DNA from: Umbelopsis isabellina
Lineage: Eukaryota; Mucoromycota; Umbelopsidomycetes; Umbelopsidales; Umbelopsidaceae
Direction of reading: 5' to 3'
NCBI GenBank assembly: GCA_016758905.1
Contig: JAEPQZ010000010.1
Span: forward strand, 868,001 to 932,000
DNA: 64,000 nt
The stretch's first letter is position 1. Every line of letters starts with the position of its first letter. Positions 1-11,639 of this stretch are shown here, one piece after another. The notes beneath the pieces are model-generated. The model ran no database searches and was not told where the DNA came from. It was given only the letters and a program-made list of their open reading frames with translations. The translations under genes and the position numbers were made by a program.

Positions 1-1
1 T

Positions 2-70
2 GTGTACCCGAAAGACGGATATGCTTATTCTGCAGGTGTGCGCTATCAAGTCAAACGTATAACTCCATAG
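2..70 (+). CDS. C-terminal end of an unknown protein (partial)
   Basis: The frame from base 2 runs 22 sense codons to a TAG at 68-70 and reads VYPKDGYAYSAGVRYQVKRI then TP. The composition is protein-like. A pyrimidine-rich stretch ending in ctgcag at 27-36 could be a splice acceptor, in which case the last exon would begin at 37 (GVRYQVKRITP). The rest of the gene lies left of the window. I do not recognise the family, and a chance open frame of this length cannot be excluded. Confidence 0.4.
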   Translation: MYPKDGYAYSAGVRYQVKRITP

Positions 71-576
71 CCTCCAGCCCAATTTCCCCACATACACATT
101 GTCATCCCCCCACCTTTAACCAATAACTTTTTGCCACATACCATTATAAAAATTGCACATCATTCTTACCCTTAAAATATATCCCACATGGTCTATAATT
201 ATGTTATAAACGTGAGTATATTATATATAGTGTTATATAAATATCCCACACGGTCAAGGTTTTATTTTTATCAATTTGTAGATTACGTTACATGAGGAGT
301 CTGTTAACAAGGAAGAGAGAGATAAGAACGATAATAAAGAGAAGGGAATTCAAGCGGACGGAAGCAGGTTTTTAAAATCACCAATGCAGAGAAAGAAGAA
401 AATAGTAGGAAAATAAAATGAACATGCGAAAGGGACTGCTTATGGACAAGAAACAAAATAGTAGCGAAAGGTGCCATGAAGAGAAAAAGGAGATAGCCCG
501 TCAGGTCATGTCTGACGGGAAGAAGGTGTTATTGGCAATTGGCCAAAAGTGGAGTGGGTGGCTAGTTGTTCTTTTT
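71..576. other. Intergenic spacer, AT-rich
   Basis: This holds the 3' flank of the partial left-edge gene and the 3' flank of the WOPR gene. Two copies of atatccca-ca(t/c)ggtc lie at about 180-194 and 241-256. The 73-codon frame at 418-639 overlaps the 3' end of the WOPR gene and has no protein-like features, so I do not call it. Confidence 0.5.
497..519. repeat. Perfect 8-bp inverted repeat (hairpin)
   Basis: cccgtcag (497-504) and ctgacggg (512-519) are perfect reverse complements around a 7-base loop. It sits about 60 bp beyond the stop codon of the minus-strand WOPR gene, so in that transcript it would form a 3' UTR hairpin. Function is unknown; a role in 3' end formation is only a guess. 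Confidence 0.5.
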
Positions 577-2223
577 TCACATTTGCAAATCGTACTCGCT
601 CCAGTTGCCAGCAACAAGAGCGGGCTCATTCATAAATGAATTGGTAGCCACATAAGCATCGTTTCTGTTTTGAATGGTATTGTGGTTCACAGCATGAAAC
701 GATTGCGAAGAGAAAAGTTCGTTGGGTGGGTTGTGGTGAGGGGCCATGCTGCCACCACCGCCACTACTTCGTCCGCCAATAGGTGGCATGAAAGGCGATT
801 CGTCTATTCGCCGATCAGGTACGTGCATATAGGCGTATGGGAGATTATTGGGAGCACTAATAGGAGCAATCAATGACGAAACAGATGTAGTAGATAAAGA
901 TGTAGGCGTTGGTAAAGGATCAATGGGATGGCCAAATGGTGGACGAAAAGAATGTTGTATAGGTGCCAATTGAGTAGCGGAGGTAGTAGTTGCATTACTA
1001 TCGCTGGGAAGCGGCTCCGCAAGTGAGTCCGACATGTGCGACGGAGCTTGCCGGCCATACTGTGGCATCATCGGAATGCCGTACGAAGTTGGCAGACTAT
1101 GTGACATATGGTCAATGGATGGCGTTCTTGCTCGGTATACACTTGGAGACCATGACATTTGACGTTCGGCTTGACGAGCCTGTCGTTCCATAGCTCCCTC
1201 TACCAGAGAATATTTTCGTTTTTGCCCGGTGAGGTCGGAATAATCATGACCGGCTGCCATATTTTGTGGTGGATAAAATGGCAATGAATTTCGGTGCTGC
1301 GGTGCCATGAACGCTTGTTCAGTTTCGATATTCGACTGACTGCCAGGAGGCGGTAATATAGGTTCACGGGTGGATTGGCGGCGTTCTGTAAAAGGATCAT
1401 AATGACCTCGGTCAGAGCCGATTCAGGGCAAAACAAGGGGTTTACAAAAAAAGCAAATTGTTTACCTGATGATGTGGACGAAGATGATGAAGGTGGTGGC
1501 GATGGCAAGTCTTGTTGTTGTTCACCAATTTCACCACCAGGTTCAATCAACAATGGAATGCGAAAGTTTTGCTTGTGTAAAAAGTCGGGAGAGATCTCCA
1601 AGATAGCCAATTCTGGCACATTTGATGGAGTTCGAAGTCGGCCGGCCATAACATCCTCAAGATCATAATAACTGATGAGATTCTGATGTACGCCATCAAC
1701 CACAATAGACATGGACTTTTTAATCAAACCGCCTTTCTTAAATTTATAAGAATTGGTAAGAGAGCCAACTAATGCTCTTTCCCGCATCTTTTCGGCATCA
1801 TCATATTCATTGCTGGTTTCTTCCTTTTCTTGCTCTTTGGCTTCAATGATGCGTTTGCCGCCTTGAGAAGCACGACGGTCGAGTTCACGATAGATGAGGA
1901 AGTTGCCCAAGATTCGAGACGGACTCCATACAAGACCATCAGTCCAACGTTTGATGCCTGTGCATTTTGAGGGGAAGCGAGGGGTTTCGGTTAGCGAAAG
2001 AAAAATTATACCAGAATCAGACCACTTGACTATTATTATTTTCATTACCCGACTCTTTCTCATCAAACACAAACACCGATCCAGATCTAACTAAGCAGTT
2101 GCGTTCCTTTTCTTGCAATCGACGACTGACTCTGGGTAACAGACCTCTACGACAGGCTTCATACAGGAGCAACGAATCGGTTGTGTTTGCGACATAGCCA
2201 TGAAACGATTCTACAACGGACAT
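577..2223 (-). CDS. Gti1/Pac2 family (WOPR-domain) transcription regulator
   Basis: Exons 2049-2223, 1466-1957 and 577-1385 (introns of 91 and 80 bp) give 491 aa. The N-terminal third is a WOPR domain in two blocks: WOPRa (GYVANTTDSLLLYEACRRG, RSGSVFVFDEKESG, then IKRWTDGLVWSPSRILGNF across the first splice) and WOPRb (KFKKGGLIKKSMSIVVDGV, YYDLEDVMAGRLRTPS). An acidic, charged linker separates them. The rest is low-complexity, rich in Pro, Ser and His, as usual for the family. Known members (Pac2, Gti1, Wor1, Ryp1, Sge1) are DNA-binding switches for morphology, mating or nutrient response in the nucleus. Which subtype this is cannot be told by eye. The start is the first ATG before the conserved HGYV block. 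Confidence 0.93.
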
Positions 2224-3339
2224 GACAGGTGAAGGGGTGGCGATAGTAATATAAACGAAAAATACAAAGGGGCTGAAGAGTGAGAGGTAATGTAGTCAAC
2301 CGGCGATGAAGAAAGTGGGAAATAAGCGAAAGAAATGAAGAGAGGGAAAACAAACAACGCAAGTGAAAGATAAAAAAGAAGAGAAAAGCAATAATTATTA
2401 TATCAATGGAACGGCTTTTTTTTAACCTGGCTCAGTCGTCTTTTCTGGCTATCTTTGCCTGCGTAGAAAGGGCTTTTGTATCGCTTGCTAGTGTGGGGAA
2501 AGTTGCTCGGAGTCTGAGAGGTGATGGAAAAGCAAAACGCCGGGTAAACCTGAAACAAACATACGAAAGTTTTTGATTTCTTGTGTAAGATCGAGACAAG
2601 TTTACGCTGTGGAATAAGAAAATCATTCCGTCCACGCAGTCAGAACAGCCATAAATTGGGCTTGCCACAAGGCATTTACTTGCACAAAATACGTAAGGCA
2701 TTCAACGTGCAATAGGGACAAACCCCATTTGGTGTTGCTACCGTTTGCTCGGACAAACCCTTTGAAAAGGATAGTTCCTATTGGTCAGGGCGGATGTTGA
2801 AACATTTGGGCCGCAAGTCACTCATAGGCGGAGTTGGCAATGGCCCGCTCAGGATCTCTTTTCTAAAAATTAACTGAGAGGAAAAATAAGCAATTTGGAT
2901 TGGTGCAGAGGTCCGCTATCCAATGTAAGATAGCGTTTTTAGTGTCAATGTGTTGTTTCTCCTAAACAGTATGCGAGCAAATTGCTTTTCTAATAAACGG
3001 CGGCTCTCCGACAACTTATGTCAGCAATCGCAGCACGGGGTTCGACATGCATGAACGGACGCCATGGAATGAGTGATCACTTGACCGCAACCACGGAAAT
3101 ACTTTTCCCTCGGTACCCTTTTTTGCGGTATTTATTCAATTTTATTTTTTTGGCGGGCTGGTGCTCATTATAAAAACAGATCAAAAAATGAAATAAAACT
3201 AGTACTTTAGGGATTCTAACAAAAGATGAGGGATAAAAAGGTAAATTGAGATGAATGGTACATGGATAATTTCTTCCTCTCTCTTATTATATAGTATAAC
3301 ATAATATTAAACCCCAGGGGGGGGGTCTTTCTTGTTAGA
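2224..3339. other. Long upstream region of the WOPR gene
   Basis: This is about 1.1 kb between the start of the WOPR gene and the stop of RAB18. I see no convincing ORF; the 89-codon frame at 2432-2701 (-) has no protein character. ATTGG/CCAAT boxes occur at about 2779 and 2897. A run of nine G lies at 3317-3325, just past the RAB18 stop. Long upstream regions are typical of fungal morphology regulators, so much of it may be promoter and 5' leader. Confidence 0.5.
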
Positions 3340-4482
3340 TCAGCAAGCGCACAGACTAGCTTCTTGTTCATCATCATTTCCGTTGGAAGATACACGGATA
3401 GTGGATGCAGGAGTTTGTTGCTTTTTCCATAAGCTTGGTGTTTCAATGATCTATAAATTTTAAAAAAGCAAACAAAAAAACAAAATAAAGTGTGTGTTAA
3501 ATCCCAGGTAACTTCCAATGTTAACTTAATCTTTAATTATTTTTCGTTGTTTTACCTTTTGTACCAATTCCTCAAAAGCTTCCTGAACACCAACCTTAGT
3601 TTTGGCACTGCATTCTACAAACAAGGTTTGAAGTTTTTGTGCCATGGCGGCTCCTTCCTTGTATGTCACAACTCTTGAAGATTCCTTTTGCGTTTAGTGA
3701 ATGAACACGTGTTAGTACTTTTGCTTATTCGATTTTGACATATCAGCTATTTTATGTCACTAATGTCCTTTACCTTATCGACCTTGTTACCCACAATCAT
3801 CTTGACTACGTCCTGTGAGCTGCTGTAAGTCTTGAGTTCTGTGTACCAATTTTGCAGCGCATCAAATGTATCGCGGTTTGAGACATCATAAACTATAGTT
3901 AAGGTTTAGAACAAATGCATTGGGCAACATTGAACCCTTTTGAGGATCAGCCGGCTGACTTCTGAGAGTCCTTACCTAGGATAACGCCTTGTGCTCCACG
4001 ATAATAACTGGACGTCAACGTCCGAAAACGTTCTTGACCAGCTGTGTCCTAATTTCGCAACAACAAAAAAAAAATGTCAATATCTCGATCTTCCTATCAG
4101 CAGTGCCTTGTTTTCAATTGCAATAAGGTATTTACCCAAATGGTCAGTTTGTACTTTTGTCCGTTGACTTCCATCATGCTGACTTTGAAATCCACACCTG
4201 CCCAGATAGAGTAAAACGTTTAATTGAAACTGAGCCAAGCTTAACACAAGCTAAATACAAAACAGATAGCGTCCCCAAGCAATACATCGAGCCGGAATAA
4301 ACGATGGTTTCTGTTGTATACATATGCGAAGAATAATCAGGTAAGGACTCACCAATTGTAGCCGACACTTCATCTTGCGGTAAGAATGTGTCGTCAGTGA
4401 ACCGGAGTAGCAATGAGGATTTACCGACAGAGGAATTGCCAATGAGGAGCAGTTTCAGGGTTGGAGTTTCTTGTTGAGACAT
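3340..4482 (-). CDS. RAB18: Rab18-type small GTPase
   Basis: Six exons (4353-4482, 4136-4197, 3976-4048, 3774-3892, 3556-3684, 3340-3450) give 207 aa, normal for a Rab. Visible motifs are the P-loop GNSSVGKS (residues 15-22), the switch I/effector Thr in [24 protein letters not shown] and [10 protein letters not shown], and a C-terminal CAC for double geranylgeranylation. The start [20 protein letters not shown] with the DDTF and [14 protein letters not shown] segments is typical of the Rab18 group. Rab18 acts at the ER and lipid droplets in lipid handling and ER-Golgi traffic. Budding yeast has no Rab18. All five introns are 74-155 bp with clean GT-AG ends. Family call firm; subfamily likely. 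Confidence 0.93.
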
Positions 4483-4711
4483 GCTGTGATTTTGACTGTC
4501 TTGTTATAAAGAGGTGAAGGAAGTCAAAACTGAAAAAAGGCAGAGGAATATATAAAGCTGAGCGATACAGAGAAAGTGACGACGTTGGTCGGTCATTTTT
4601 TTTTCTATTCTACCACGTACCGCCCTTTTTTGGGCGTGACTATGCCTCTGAAAACGTCATTAAAACAGTAGAGTTTAAACACCACATTCAAGATCGCTCA
4701 TACCTCTAATA

Positions 4712-7404
4712 ATGACCGCCTGCCCACACATTGATTTAGCTCAGCTTCAGCTGCCTACATCTTTTTCCAGCATTTATAAAGACGAATGCACACAGTGCTT
4801 TGATTCTCAGGTAAACTTACAAAACCCTCGTTGGTCTGTATCTAAAACGTTTACCCCAACTCACACCGTGTTGATTATCAATCGCTAACAGGACTCGCCT
4901 AATGGCATTGACGTTTGCTTGACGTGCTTCAACGGTGGATGCGCCGATCCAAGCAAAAACCATGCGCACCTTCACTTTTCCAAAGCCCAGCACCCAATCG
5001 TCTTAAATATGCGTCGGATCGCTAAAGATCCCCCCAAACGCAGAGTAAGTTTGAAAGTAACTAAAATTCCAGTTACAGCAACCATCATAGCAATTCATTC
5101 TTTTCTTCATTTTTCCAGTCAGAAGACGAATCGCCACCACCGCCCAAGATCAGCAAACTTGCCATAGTGCCAGAGAACGAAGAAGACAAGTACCATTATA
5201 TTACCAAGGCAAAGTGCTACGCGTGTGACGGAGTCGAAATCGACGCTGCCCACCCTCAGGTAACATGCCACTCTCATATTCGAGGAAACCTTCATAGCAC
5301 AACTATATTAAAACACTGTTTCCCTCAGTTGAAAACGGTCATTGATGCAGTGGTGAATGCGCAGTCGTCAGCACAAAAGTCAGAAGTTCAGGCATGGGAG
5401 GAGGAGGTGACCGCGTGTGAACATACCCTCTGCTTAGAACAACAGCCTTCCAAGCAACTAGAATCTCAACAACTTGCTCATTGCTCTGAATGTGATTTGC
5501 GAGAGAATTTGTGGCTCTGCTTAACGTGTGGTACCCTAGGATGTGGTCGCAGGCAGTATGATGGCTCCGGTGGCAACAACCACGGATTAGAGCATTATGA
5601 AAAGACTGGTCATGGTGTAGCCTGTAAGTTGGGAACCATCACTCCTGAAGGAACCGCAGATATCTATTGTTACCTTTGTAACGATGCTCGTTTGGACCCT
5701 GAGCTGGCAAGTCACTTGGCTAATTGGGGCATCAGCGTTTCTAACCAACAAAAGACGGAAAAGAGTATGACTGAGCTGGTGAGTATGGTAGTTCGTAGCC
5801 TTTGTAGGTTTTTTTTTTTTTTACTGATCAACCTTCCGAATTTATCACAGCAACTGGAGCAAAATTTGAAATTTGATTTTAGTATGACAACTGAGGACGG
5901 TAAACAATTACCTTCCTTGTTCGGCTCTGGATATACTGGCTTAAAGAATTTGGGCAACAGCTGTTATATGGGTTCCGTTCTTCAGTCCATATTTGATTTA
6001 CAGACTTTCAAGGACCGGTATTTTGCTGATGCGCAAGCTCATTTCCAAAGCTGTACCAGCGAGCCTGCTAATTGCCTTGATTGTCAGCTTCATAAGATGG
6101 CAGATGGATTGTGGTCTGGCCGATACTCGGAAGGTAAAAAAGATCCTGATAGCGATCATCTTGCCCAAGATGGCATTTCTCCTGCCATGCTCAAGGCTCT
6201 GGTCGGTAAAGGTCACCCCGAGTTTTCGACTATGCGACAGCAAGATGCGCATGAATTCTTTCAATACCTTGCATCTGCCATTGAGAAGAAGGAGAAGGCA
6301 AGTGGGAGCTCGCATGACCCCACTAAGCTTTTCGAGTTTGAGCTTGAACAACGATTACAATGCACAACTTGTCAAAAAGTGCGGTATCAGCGCGATCTGA
6401 CCAAGGATATCATGTTACCCGTCCCCGAAAAAACCAAGGAGGGTGAGGAGGGTTACGAACCTGTCAATTTCTACGAGTGCCTCGATCTCTTTGTTGCTCC
6501 GGAACATTTGGAGTATCAATGTCCCAGCTGCGATAAGAAGACCGAAGCAGTAAAGACGGTCAAGTTCGCTACATTCCCAGAAACCCTTGTTATGCAGATC
6601 AACCGATTCAAGATTGTGAACTGGGTGCCAACAAAGATTGCTGTCCCAATTCAGATACCCGATGAATCACTAAGTATGGATAAATACCTTGGTTCTGGTC
6701 AACTAGACAATGAAGAGCTGTTACCAGAAACATCCACCGCCTCATCCAACGAACCAAGCTTTGATCAGGCAGCCTTGGATCAATTGTTGGCCATGGGCTT
6801 CCCTGAGAATCGCTGCAAGCGAGCATTGATGAATACCGGCCACAATGGAGCCGAAACAGCCATGAACTGGCTGTTTGAGCACATGGAAGATCCCGGCATA
6901 GACGATCCTATTAGCCAAGAACCGGCTGCATCAGCCACGGAAGCGTCGGCAGATCAAGTAGAGCTTTTGATGGGTATGGGATTCTCCCAAGCTCAAGCCA
7001 AGAAAGCACTACGAGAAACGGTAAGCACAGCGCCATGTAATAAATTTGGATAGCAATGCATGTCTAACCTTTTTTCTGGGATTTACTAGAACGGTGATCC
7101 CGAGCGAGCCGTGGATTGGTTGTTCAGCCACCCTGATGAACCTGTAGACGGGGACAACAGTGCTGGTGGTAGCGAAGGTGCTCCTCAGGAGAAAAAGTCA
7201 GTTGGGGATGCCACGCTGCCCGCTAATTTTGACGTAAAGTCATTTGTCTCCCACAAGGGTACATCCGTTCATTGTGGCCACTATGTTGCTCACGTTAACA
7301 AAAACGGGCAATGGACATTGTTCAATGACAATAAGGTTGCCGCCGCGCCCAAACCTGAATCAACTTCCGACGCATACATCTTTTTCTTACAGAGGCAACG
7401 ATAG
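4712..7404 (+). CDS. UBP14: Ubiquitin C-terminal hydrolase, UBP14/USP5 (isopeptidase T) type
   Basis: Exons 4712-4810, 4892-5044, 5119-5259, 5329-5778, 5851-7020 and 7090-7404 give 775 aa, close to yeast Ubp14. Order of domains: a variant N-terminal zinc finger (CPHIDL, CTQC, CLTCFNGGCADPSKNHAHLH), the ZnF-UBP that grips the free ubiquitin tail (HCSECDLRENLWLCLTCG, GCGRRQYDG, NHGLEHYEKTGHGVACKLGT), the USP Cys box GLKNLGNSCYMGSVLQS (catalytic Cys about 319), two UBA domains, and the His box HCGHYVAHVN (His about 735). It disassembles unanchored polyubiquitin to recycle ubiquitin and keep the proteasome clear. Two introns (69 and 72 bp) are multiples of three without stops, so an unspliced frame stays open through them. 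The last intron splits the second UBA domain. Confidence 0.96.
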
Positions 7405-7807
7405 TCCAAGCAAGTGTACATTAAAAAACAGCGTTTGCATAAAAAAGAACGATGATGAATTGTATTGATGAGATAATATATATTGATCAATGTCAAGTTA
7501 TAAAATCCTTGTGGTATTAAGGGGAGTAACTAAAGTAGTGTACGGTTTGTGGGGATGACGTGAAAGGTATCTATTCCTTCACTATTACATATTTAAAGTC
7601 GGTTGATTACAAAAAGCGGAGTCCGTGAGAAAATTACAGTTGTGTGGTACAAGTAAAAGTTTAAATGAAAGGCAAGCATCTAGCTAAAGAAAAAAAGGGG
7701 AGGAAGGCGGATTGAACTGTTATACATGAATGAGAATGAGGAAAGGTGAAATGTTTAGTCAAGCTTGTTTTCTTGAATTACAGATCGTAGCCTGTACAAA
7801 ATCGCTG
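7405..7807. other. Convergent intergenic spacer
   Basis: Shared 3' flank of UBP14 (+) and the receptor gene (-). It is AT-rich, with several T-rich and AATAAA-like stretches but nothing else that I recognise. Confidence 0.5.
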
Positions 7808-9799
7808 TTACAATTCGCGGTACATTTCTCGTCCAGTGATAGTGAGTCGACGGTGGCGAGGAGTCATCTGACTGGACGTAGGCGTACTGACTGTATATAA
7901 TGTTGAACCAATTGTAGGATGTGACTGTCGAGACACAGCGTCAACAACGATGCTAGAGGCACCACTTTGCGAGCCTGAGTGACTTGGGACAGCCACTGGC
8001 ATTGCGGTTAGATAAGATGCATCCGACATAGGACGGCTTATGGCAGTTGTCTCTGAGCCGACACTGGTACCCAATGTCATAGTGGCTGGATGTACACTAG
8101 ACTCGCCAAGCTCGGCTATTCCCGTCGCCATGTGAGGTATCTCATTTGGTGCAGCTTCCTTATGTTCGTAATCCTGTTGCTCAATATCTGCTTGAGGTTC
8201 CTGTTCATCGCTTGAGGAGGCTTGTATAAAAGAATTTTGCCCCCGTGCAGCAGGCACCAGCCAGTTTCGAACAATCCATCGCATGACACGTCTACCCTTG
8301 GTAGTAGGTGGTGTCTCATTATATGTGGACTCAGTCTGATAGCTAGCAATTGGCGGTTCGCTCATGTTTTCGTTGACGCCATCTGAATCGACAGGTCGTC
8401 TTCGTGCTGCTTCATCAAGGCTGTTGTGGGGTCCAGAAGACTTTGGTTGATCACCATATTTTACAATTAGATCACTAATAGATAAGAATAACAATGAGAA
8501 CTACTTCTTATGATCAGCTGTACGAAAAGTGAAACACTTACTTTATGATCGTCATGGCGACATTATATATCGCTGGATCCACACTAAAGGCAATTAAATT
8601 GAAAAAGCCAGGAAGAGCCTTCAAAGACACACCCCAGACATTTAAAGCGAAATTTGCTTCCAAATGTCGATACATCCATATTTCAGATGCGATGAATCCT
8701 GTTTGTGTGATGATTGGTACAAGTGGGTATAATAAAATGCGTCGGACAACTCGGTTTATCGATCGCTGATTCTTTCTCAAACGAGCTTCCATTTGGTAAG
8801 CGGGATCTTTCTGCCAATCATTTCCCATCCAAGGAGTTCGTAGCTGACGATCCAGTGCTTGTTTGTCTCGCTTTAGTTTGATTGCAACAATGACGACGAC
8901 AACAAGGCAATATATCAAACATGCCAATTGTGGAGCAATATACGTGCCCCATTCGAAACCTTGAGTTTGGCGTGTATAGGAAGCTGTGAAAAGACAATTT
9001 GTCAAAACTAAATTCTTGTATCACCAGAACTTTCTCACACAAGTGGATAGAAGAACTTACGGGTATACCAGCAGTATGTCTGCGCTTGATCAAAGCCGAG
9101 CTTACCAGCAGCAAGAGGAATGATGGCTGTCAACAAGGCAAACCCAATAGCGCATACGAAGTACCTATTGGTGATATGTTTAGATGAATAGCGCCCAAAA
9201 TAAAAAAAGACGGTGCATGATGTTGGGATAGGGCTACATACCATATTTCAAGATTTCCAAGTGATCTATTATGTAGAAACAACCACTGTAAATTGAACGC
9301 GATCGCCTAGATACAAATATAACAAAGAATGGTGATGTTAGTTACGGGTTCTGCTATATTTTTGTTAATCCTTTATCCGAAGCTATTCTAATTATGCTTC
9401 CGCCGAAATTTCCATATATGAATATTTTTGGCACAATTTGCCACTTACCGTCGTCAAAAAAATGTACTGATTGGATAGCCAAATGATTAAGAATGCCGAG
9501 AACTTGCAGCTGTTACCTTCCTCGTCCTCAAAGGTGTAAATGAGCAGTGCTATTGAGTTGACAACGTCTGTGGCACTGACAGCTGCATTCAGTCGTAGTG
9601 AGACTCGATCGACTAGTTTCTTGTTGTAAATTCTCAGCGCCGCTGTAATGGTGAGGACAATCATGCCACATACTATTGAAATGCTGTTGCAAATGACATT
9701 CAGTTGGGTAATGACCTCAAACTCGAACTGTGACGAGAAGGTCAAGTCCGGGATATCAGCATCGTGTGCACCCAAAGGACTTATGCTCTTGTTATACAT
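7808..9799 (-). CDS. Seven-transmembrane G-protein-coupled receptor, cAMP-receptor/Git3-like
   Basis: Exons 9449-9799, 9242-9306, 9061-9164, 8542-8983 and 7808-8474 give 542 aa. Seven hydrophobic helices can be traced: VICNSISIVCGMIVLTITAA, AAVSATDVVNSIALLIYTF, FLIIWLSNQYIFLTTAIAF, FVCAIGFALLTAIIPLAAG, YIAPQLACLIYCLVVVVIVA, RRILLYPLVPIITQTGFIAS and LKALPGFFNLIAFSVDPAIY. Between helices 5 and 6 is a long, basic cytoplasmic loop. The tail of about 220 aa is hydrophilic, rich in Ser/Thr and acidic residues, typical of a phosphorylated receptor tail. Layout and the helix-7 segment resemble fungal receptors grouped with Dictyostelium cAMP receptors and yeast Git3/Gpr1-type nutrient sensors; the ligand is unknown. 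The ATG at 9799 is the only one in frame before helix 1. Confidence 0.82.
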
Positions 9800-10576
9800 T
9801 AAGTTCCAGGGGCCAAAGAACGTCTTTAATGATGGTGGTATATAAGAGGAAAAGAGAAGAGCAACTGTTTGAAGACGCTGACTACTGTTGATATGTCAAA
9901 TGAAAGTAGCCAAAAAAAAAAAATTCAAACAACTCTAAATTGCATGTCATCTCCGGTTCAATAAGAGAGCCACATTATCTGAAACCTAGCAAGCCAGCAT
10001 CTATTCTGGAAAGAACAATTGCCTGAGGATCTTGCTTTCAACAAAAGGCTTGCAAATATGCTGCAGCTGATCAGCGAAAACGACGTAAACGTTGATGTGG
10101 TTAATTGATTGACCGTGACTATGCAGGGAAGAAATGATCTTGCATCACATCATTAAGGAAGAAAAAAAAACATTTACCAGATTGGCAATTGCACTAATTA
10201 AGCAATCCAGCTATAACAGCTTGGCACGCCGTATAATAGGTTTGCACGACCTCAGAATGGCCTAACTTGCAACAACATCTCATGATTCGATGTTTGATTC
10301 TTTTCTAAAGAAGATGTTTGACGCTGGTATCCTGGGTATCCTGCTGTGTCTCCACACAAACTGAAACGTTGTACCGCGAATGAAACCAGTACCTACTTGT
10401 TTCGCATTGATGAGTCGTGGTTATAAACCAGCATTTGATTTACACGGTTGGATATCAATCATTTAATTTCATAAAGTTGGATGAGTTTTTGTGGTAATTC
10501 ATAGTAAAGAAGATCATGAAACAAACGCTAAACATCACAATATTTTTACAATAAAGATAGAGATCATAAAAACGTT
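9800..10576. other. Upstream region of the receptor gene
   Basis: Promoter side of the receptor gene and 3' side of the next minus-strand gene. It is AT-rich. I see no ORF, RNA gene or repeat worth calling. Confidence 0.5.
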
Positions 10577-11452
10577 TCACTTGTATCTGGAATATAGGTA
10601 TCTGCCATCCAAGGGTAATAAAATATTGACACGATATCGGTTTTTGGGTATTCGAGACCGAACATTGGGCTTGGCTGTCATTTGAATAACGCGGTTTCGT
10701 CTTCCACCTTTTTTACCAAAGTTGGTCGTCTTGGTCTTGGTATGTAGACTACGTCTCCAAAGTGCTTCCACATCACTTACAAAATTACGCAATTGTAATT
10801 CCATAAGATGGCTGCGACTGGTACTACAAACATGGTTTTTCTTGGTTACAACCGGTTGCACCACAGAAAATTGGCTAGGAGGCTGATTCTCTTTATCTTT
10901 TTCCGCTAGGGCATGCGGACTGCAGTCCGTGCATGAGTAATAGTCCGCGTCGTTGGCATCGATGTTGTCTTCCCAGATGTCAAACGTCTTTGACAGGGGG
11001 GCTCCGTGAAGATAAAGAATAGCATTGCCGTCTTCATAAAAAGAATCAATTACAATGTTTTCATCTTCATTATCATCCGGATAAATTGACCAGTTTAACT
11101 CCTGTTTTGTGAATGCGAAAGGAAGGGGCAGGTGATGGAAGATGAAGGAGAATATCATAAAAAGTAAAGAAGGTCATCGTGGTCAAAAACTTTATACAAT
11201 GGGCTAAAAGAAATAACAAAAAAGCGCTCTATTTACCGATCCGTTATAGGTATTCTTGCATTGATAGTCGGCTTCTTCTGTGGCGGCCGCCGCTTGAAAG
11301 AGTGCCGTCAGGTCCTTAGCACGATAACCTGGTCTCAAAGCAGGCGAGCTTGGGCGCGGAGAGTGTAGCACTAACCTTTCCAGTAGTGTACAGGGGGTAC
11401 CAGCCTTTATCTCTGCCATGGGGATGCCGTGAGCAGTTTTACAAAATTCCAA
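10577..11452 (-). CDS. Hypothetical protein, nuclear-like composition
   Basis: Exons 11237-11452 and 10577-11101 (intron 135 bp, gtaaat...acaaaacag) give 246 aa. I do not recognise a family. The N-terminal part has AEIKAGTPCTLLERLVLHSP and RPGYRAKDLTALFQAAAAT. The middle is acidic (DDNEDENIVIDSFYEDGNA, DIWEDNIDANDADYYSC). The C-terminal third is strongly basic (KTKTTNFGKKGGRRNRVIQM, KPNVRSRIPKNRYRVN), suggesting nucleic-acid contact or nuclear location. The gene starts 187 bp from FAM50 on the other strand, so the two may share a promoter. The long coding frame on both sides of a phase-0 intron supports a real gene. Confidence 0.65.
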
Positions 11453-11639
11453 ACTAGATGAGCACGTCTGCTCGTGAAAGGCAATGCACTAAAGAGGTGA
11501 CTTTGTTGCCCTCAAACCGATCATTTATTCGCGGTGGCTGGGTGGAAAGGGGACTCCCTTTCCCATTTCAGAATGGCAGTCACAACCATCAATTTAGCCA
11601 GGCCGAATCCGACAATTGATCCTTCATATTATTACACCA
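11453..11639. promoter_or_regulatory. Short divergent (bidirectional) promoter
   Basis: Only 187 bp separate the start codons of the hypothetical gene (-) and FAM50 (+). Both promoters must fit here or overlap the neighbouring coding region. No TATA box is obvious, which fits a housekeeping bidirectional promoter. Confidence 0.5.

Noticed and set aside
2432-2701. 89-codon minus-strand frame upstream of the WOPR gene
   Set aside because: No domain, odd composition, and it lies in a probable promoter region.
3035-3055. ggttcgac as a tRNA B box
   Set aside because: No A box or cloverleaf could be built around it.
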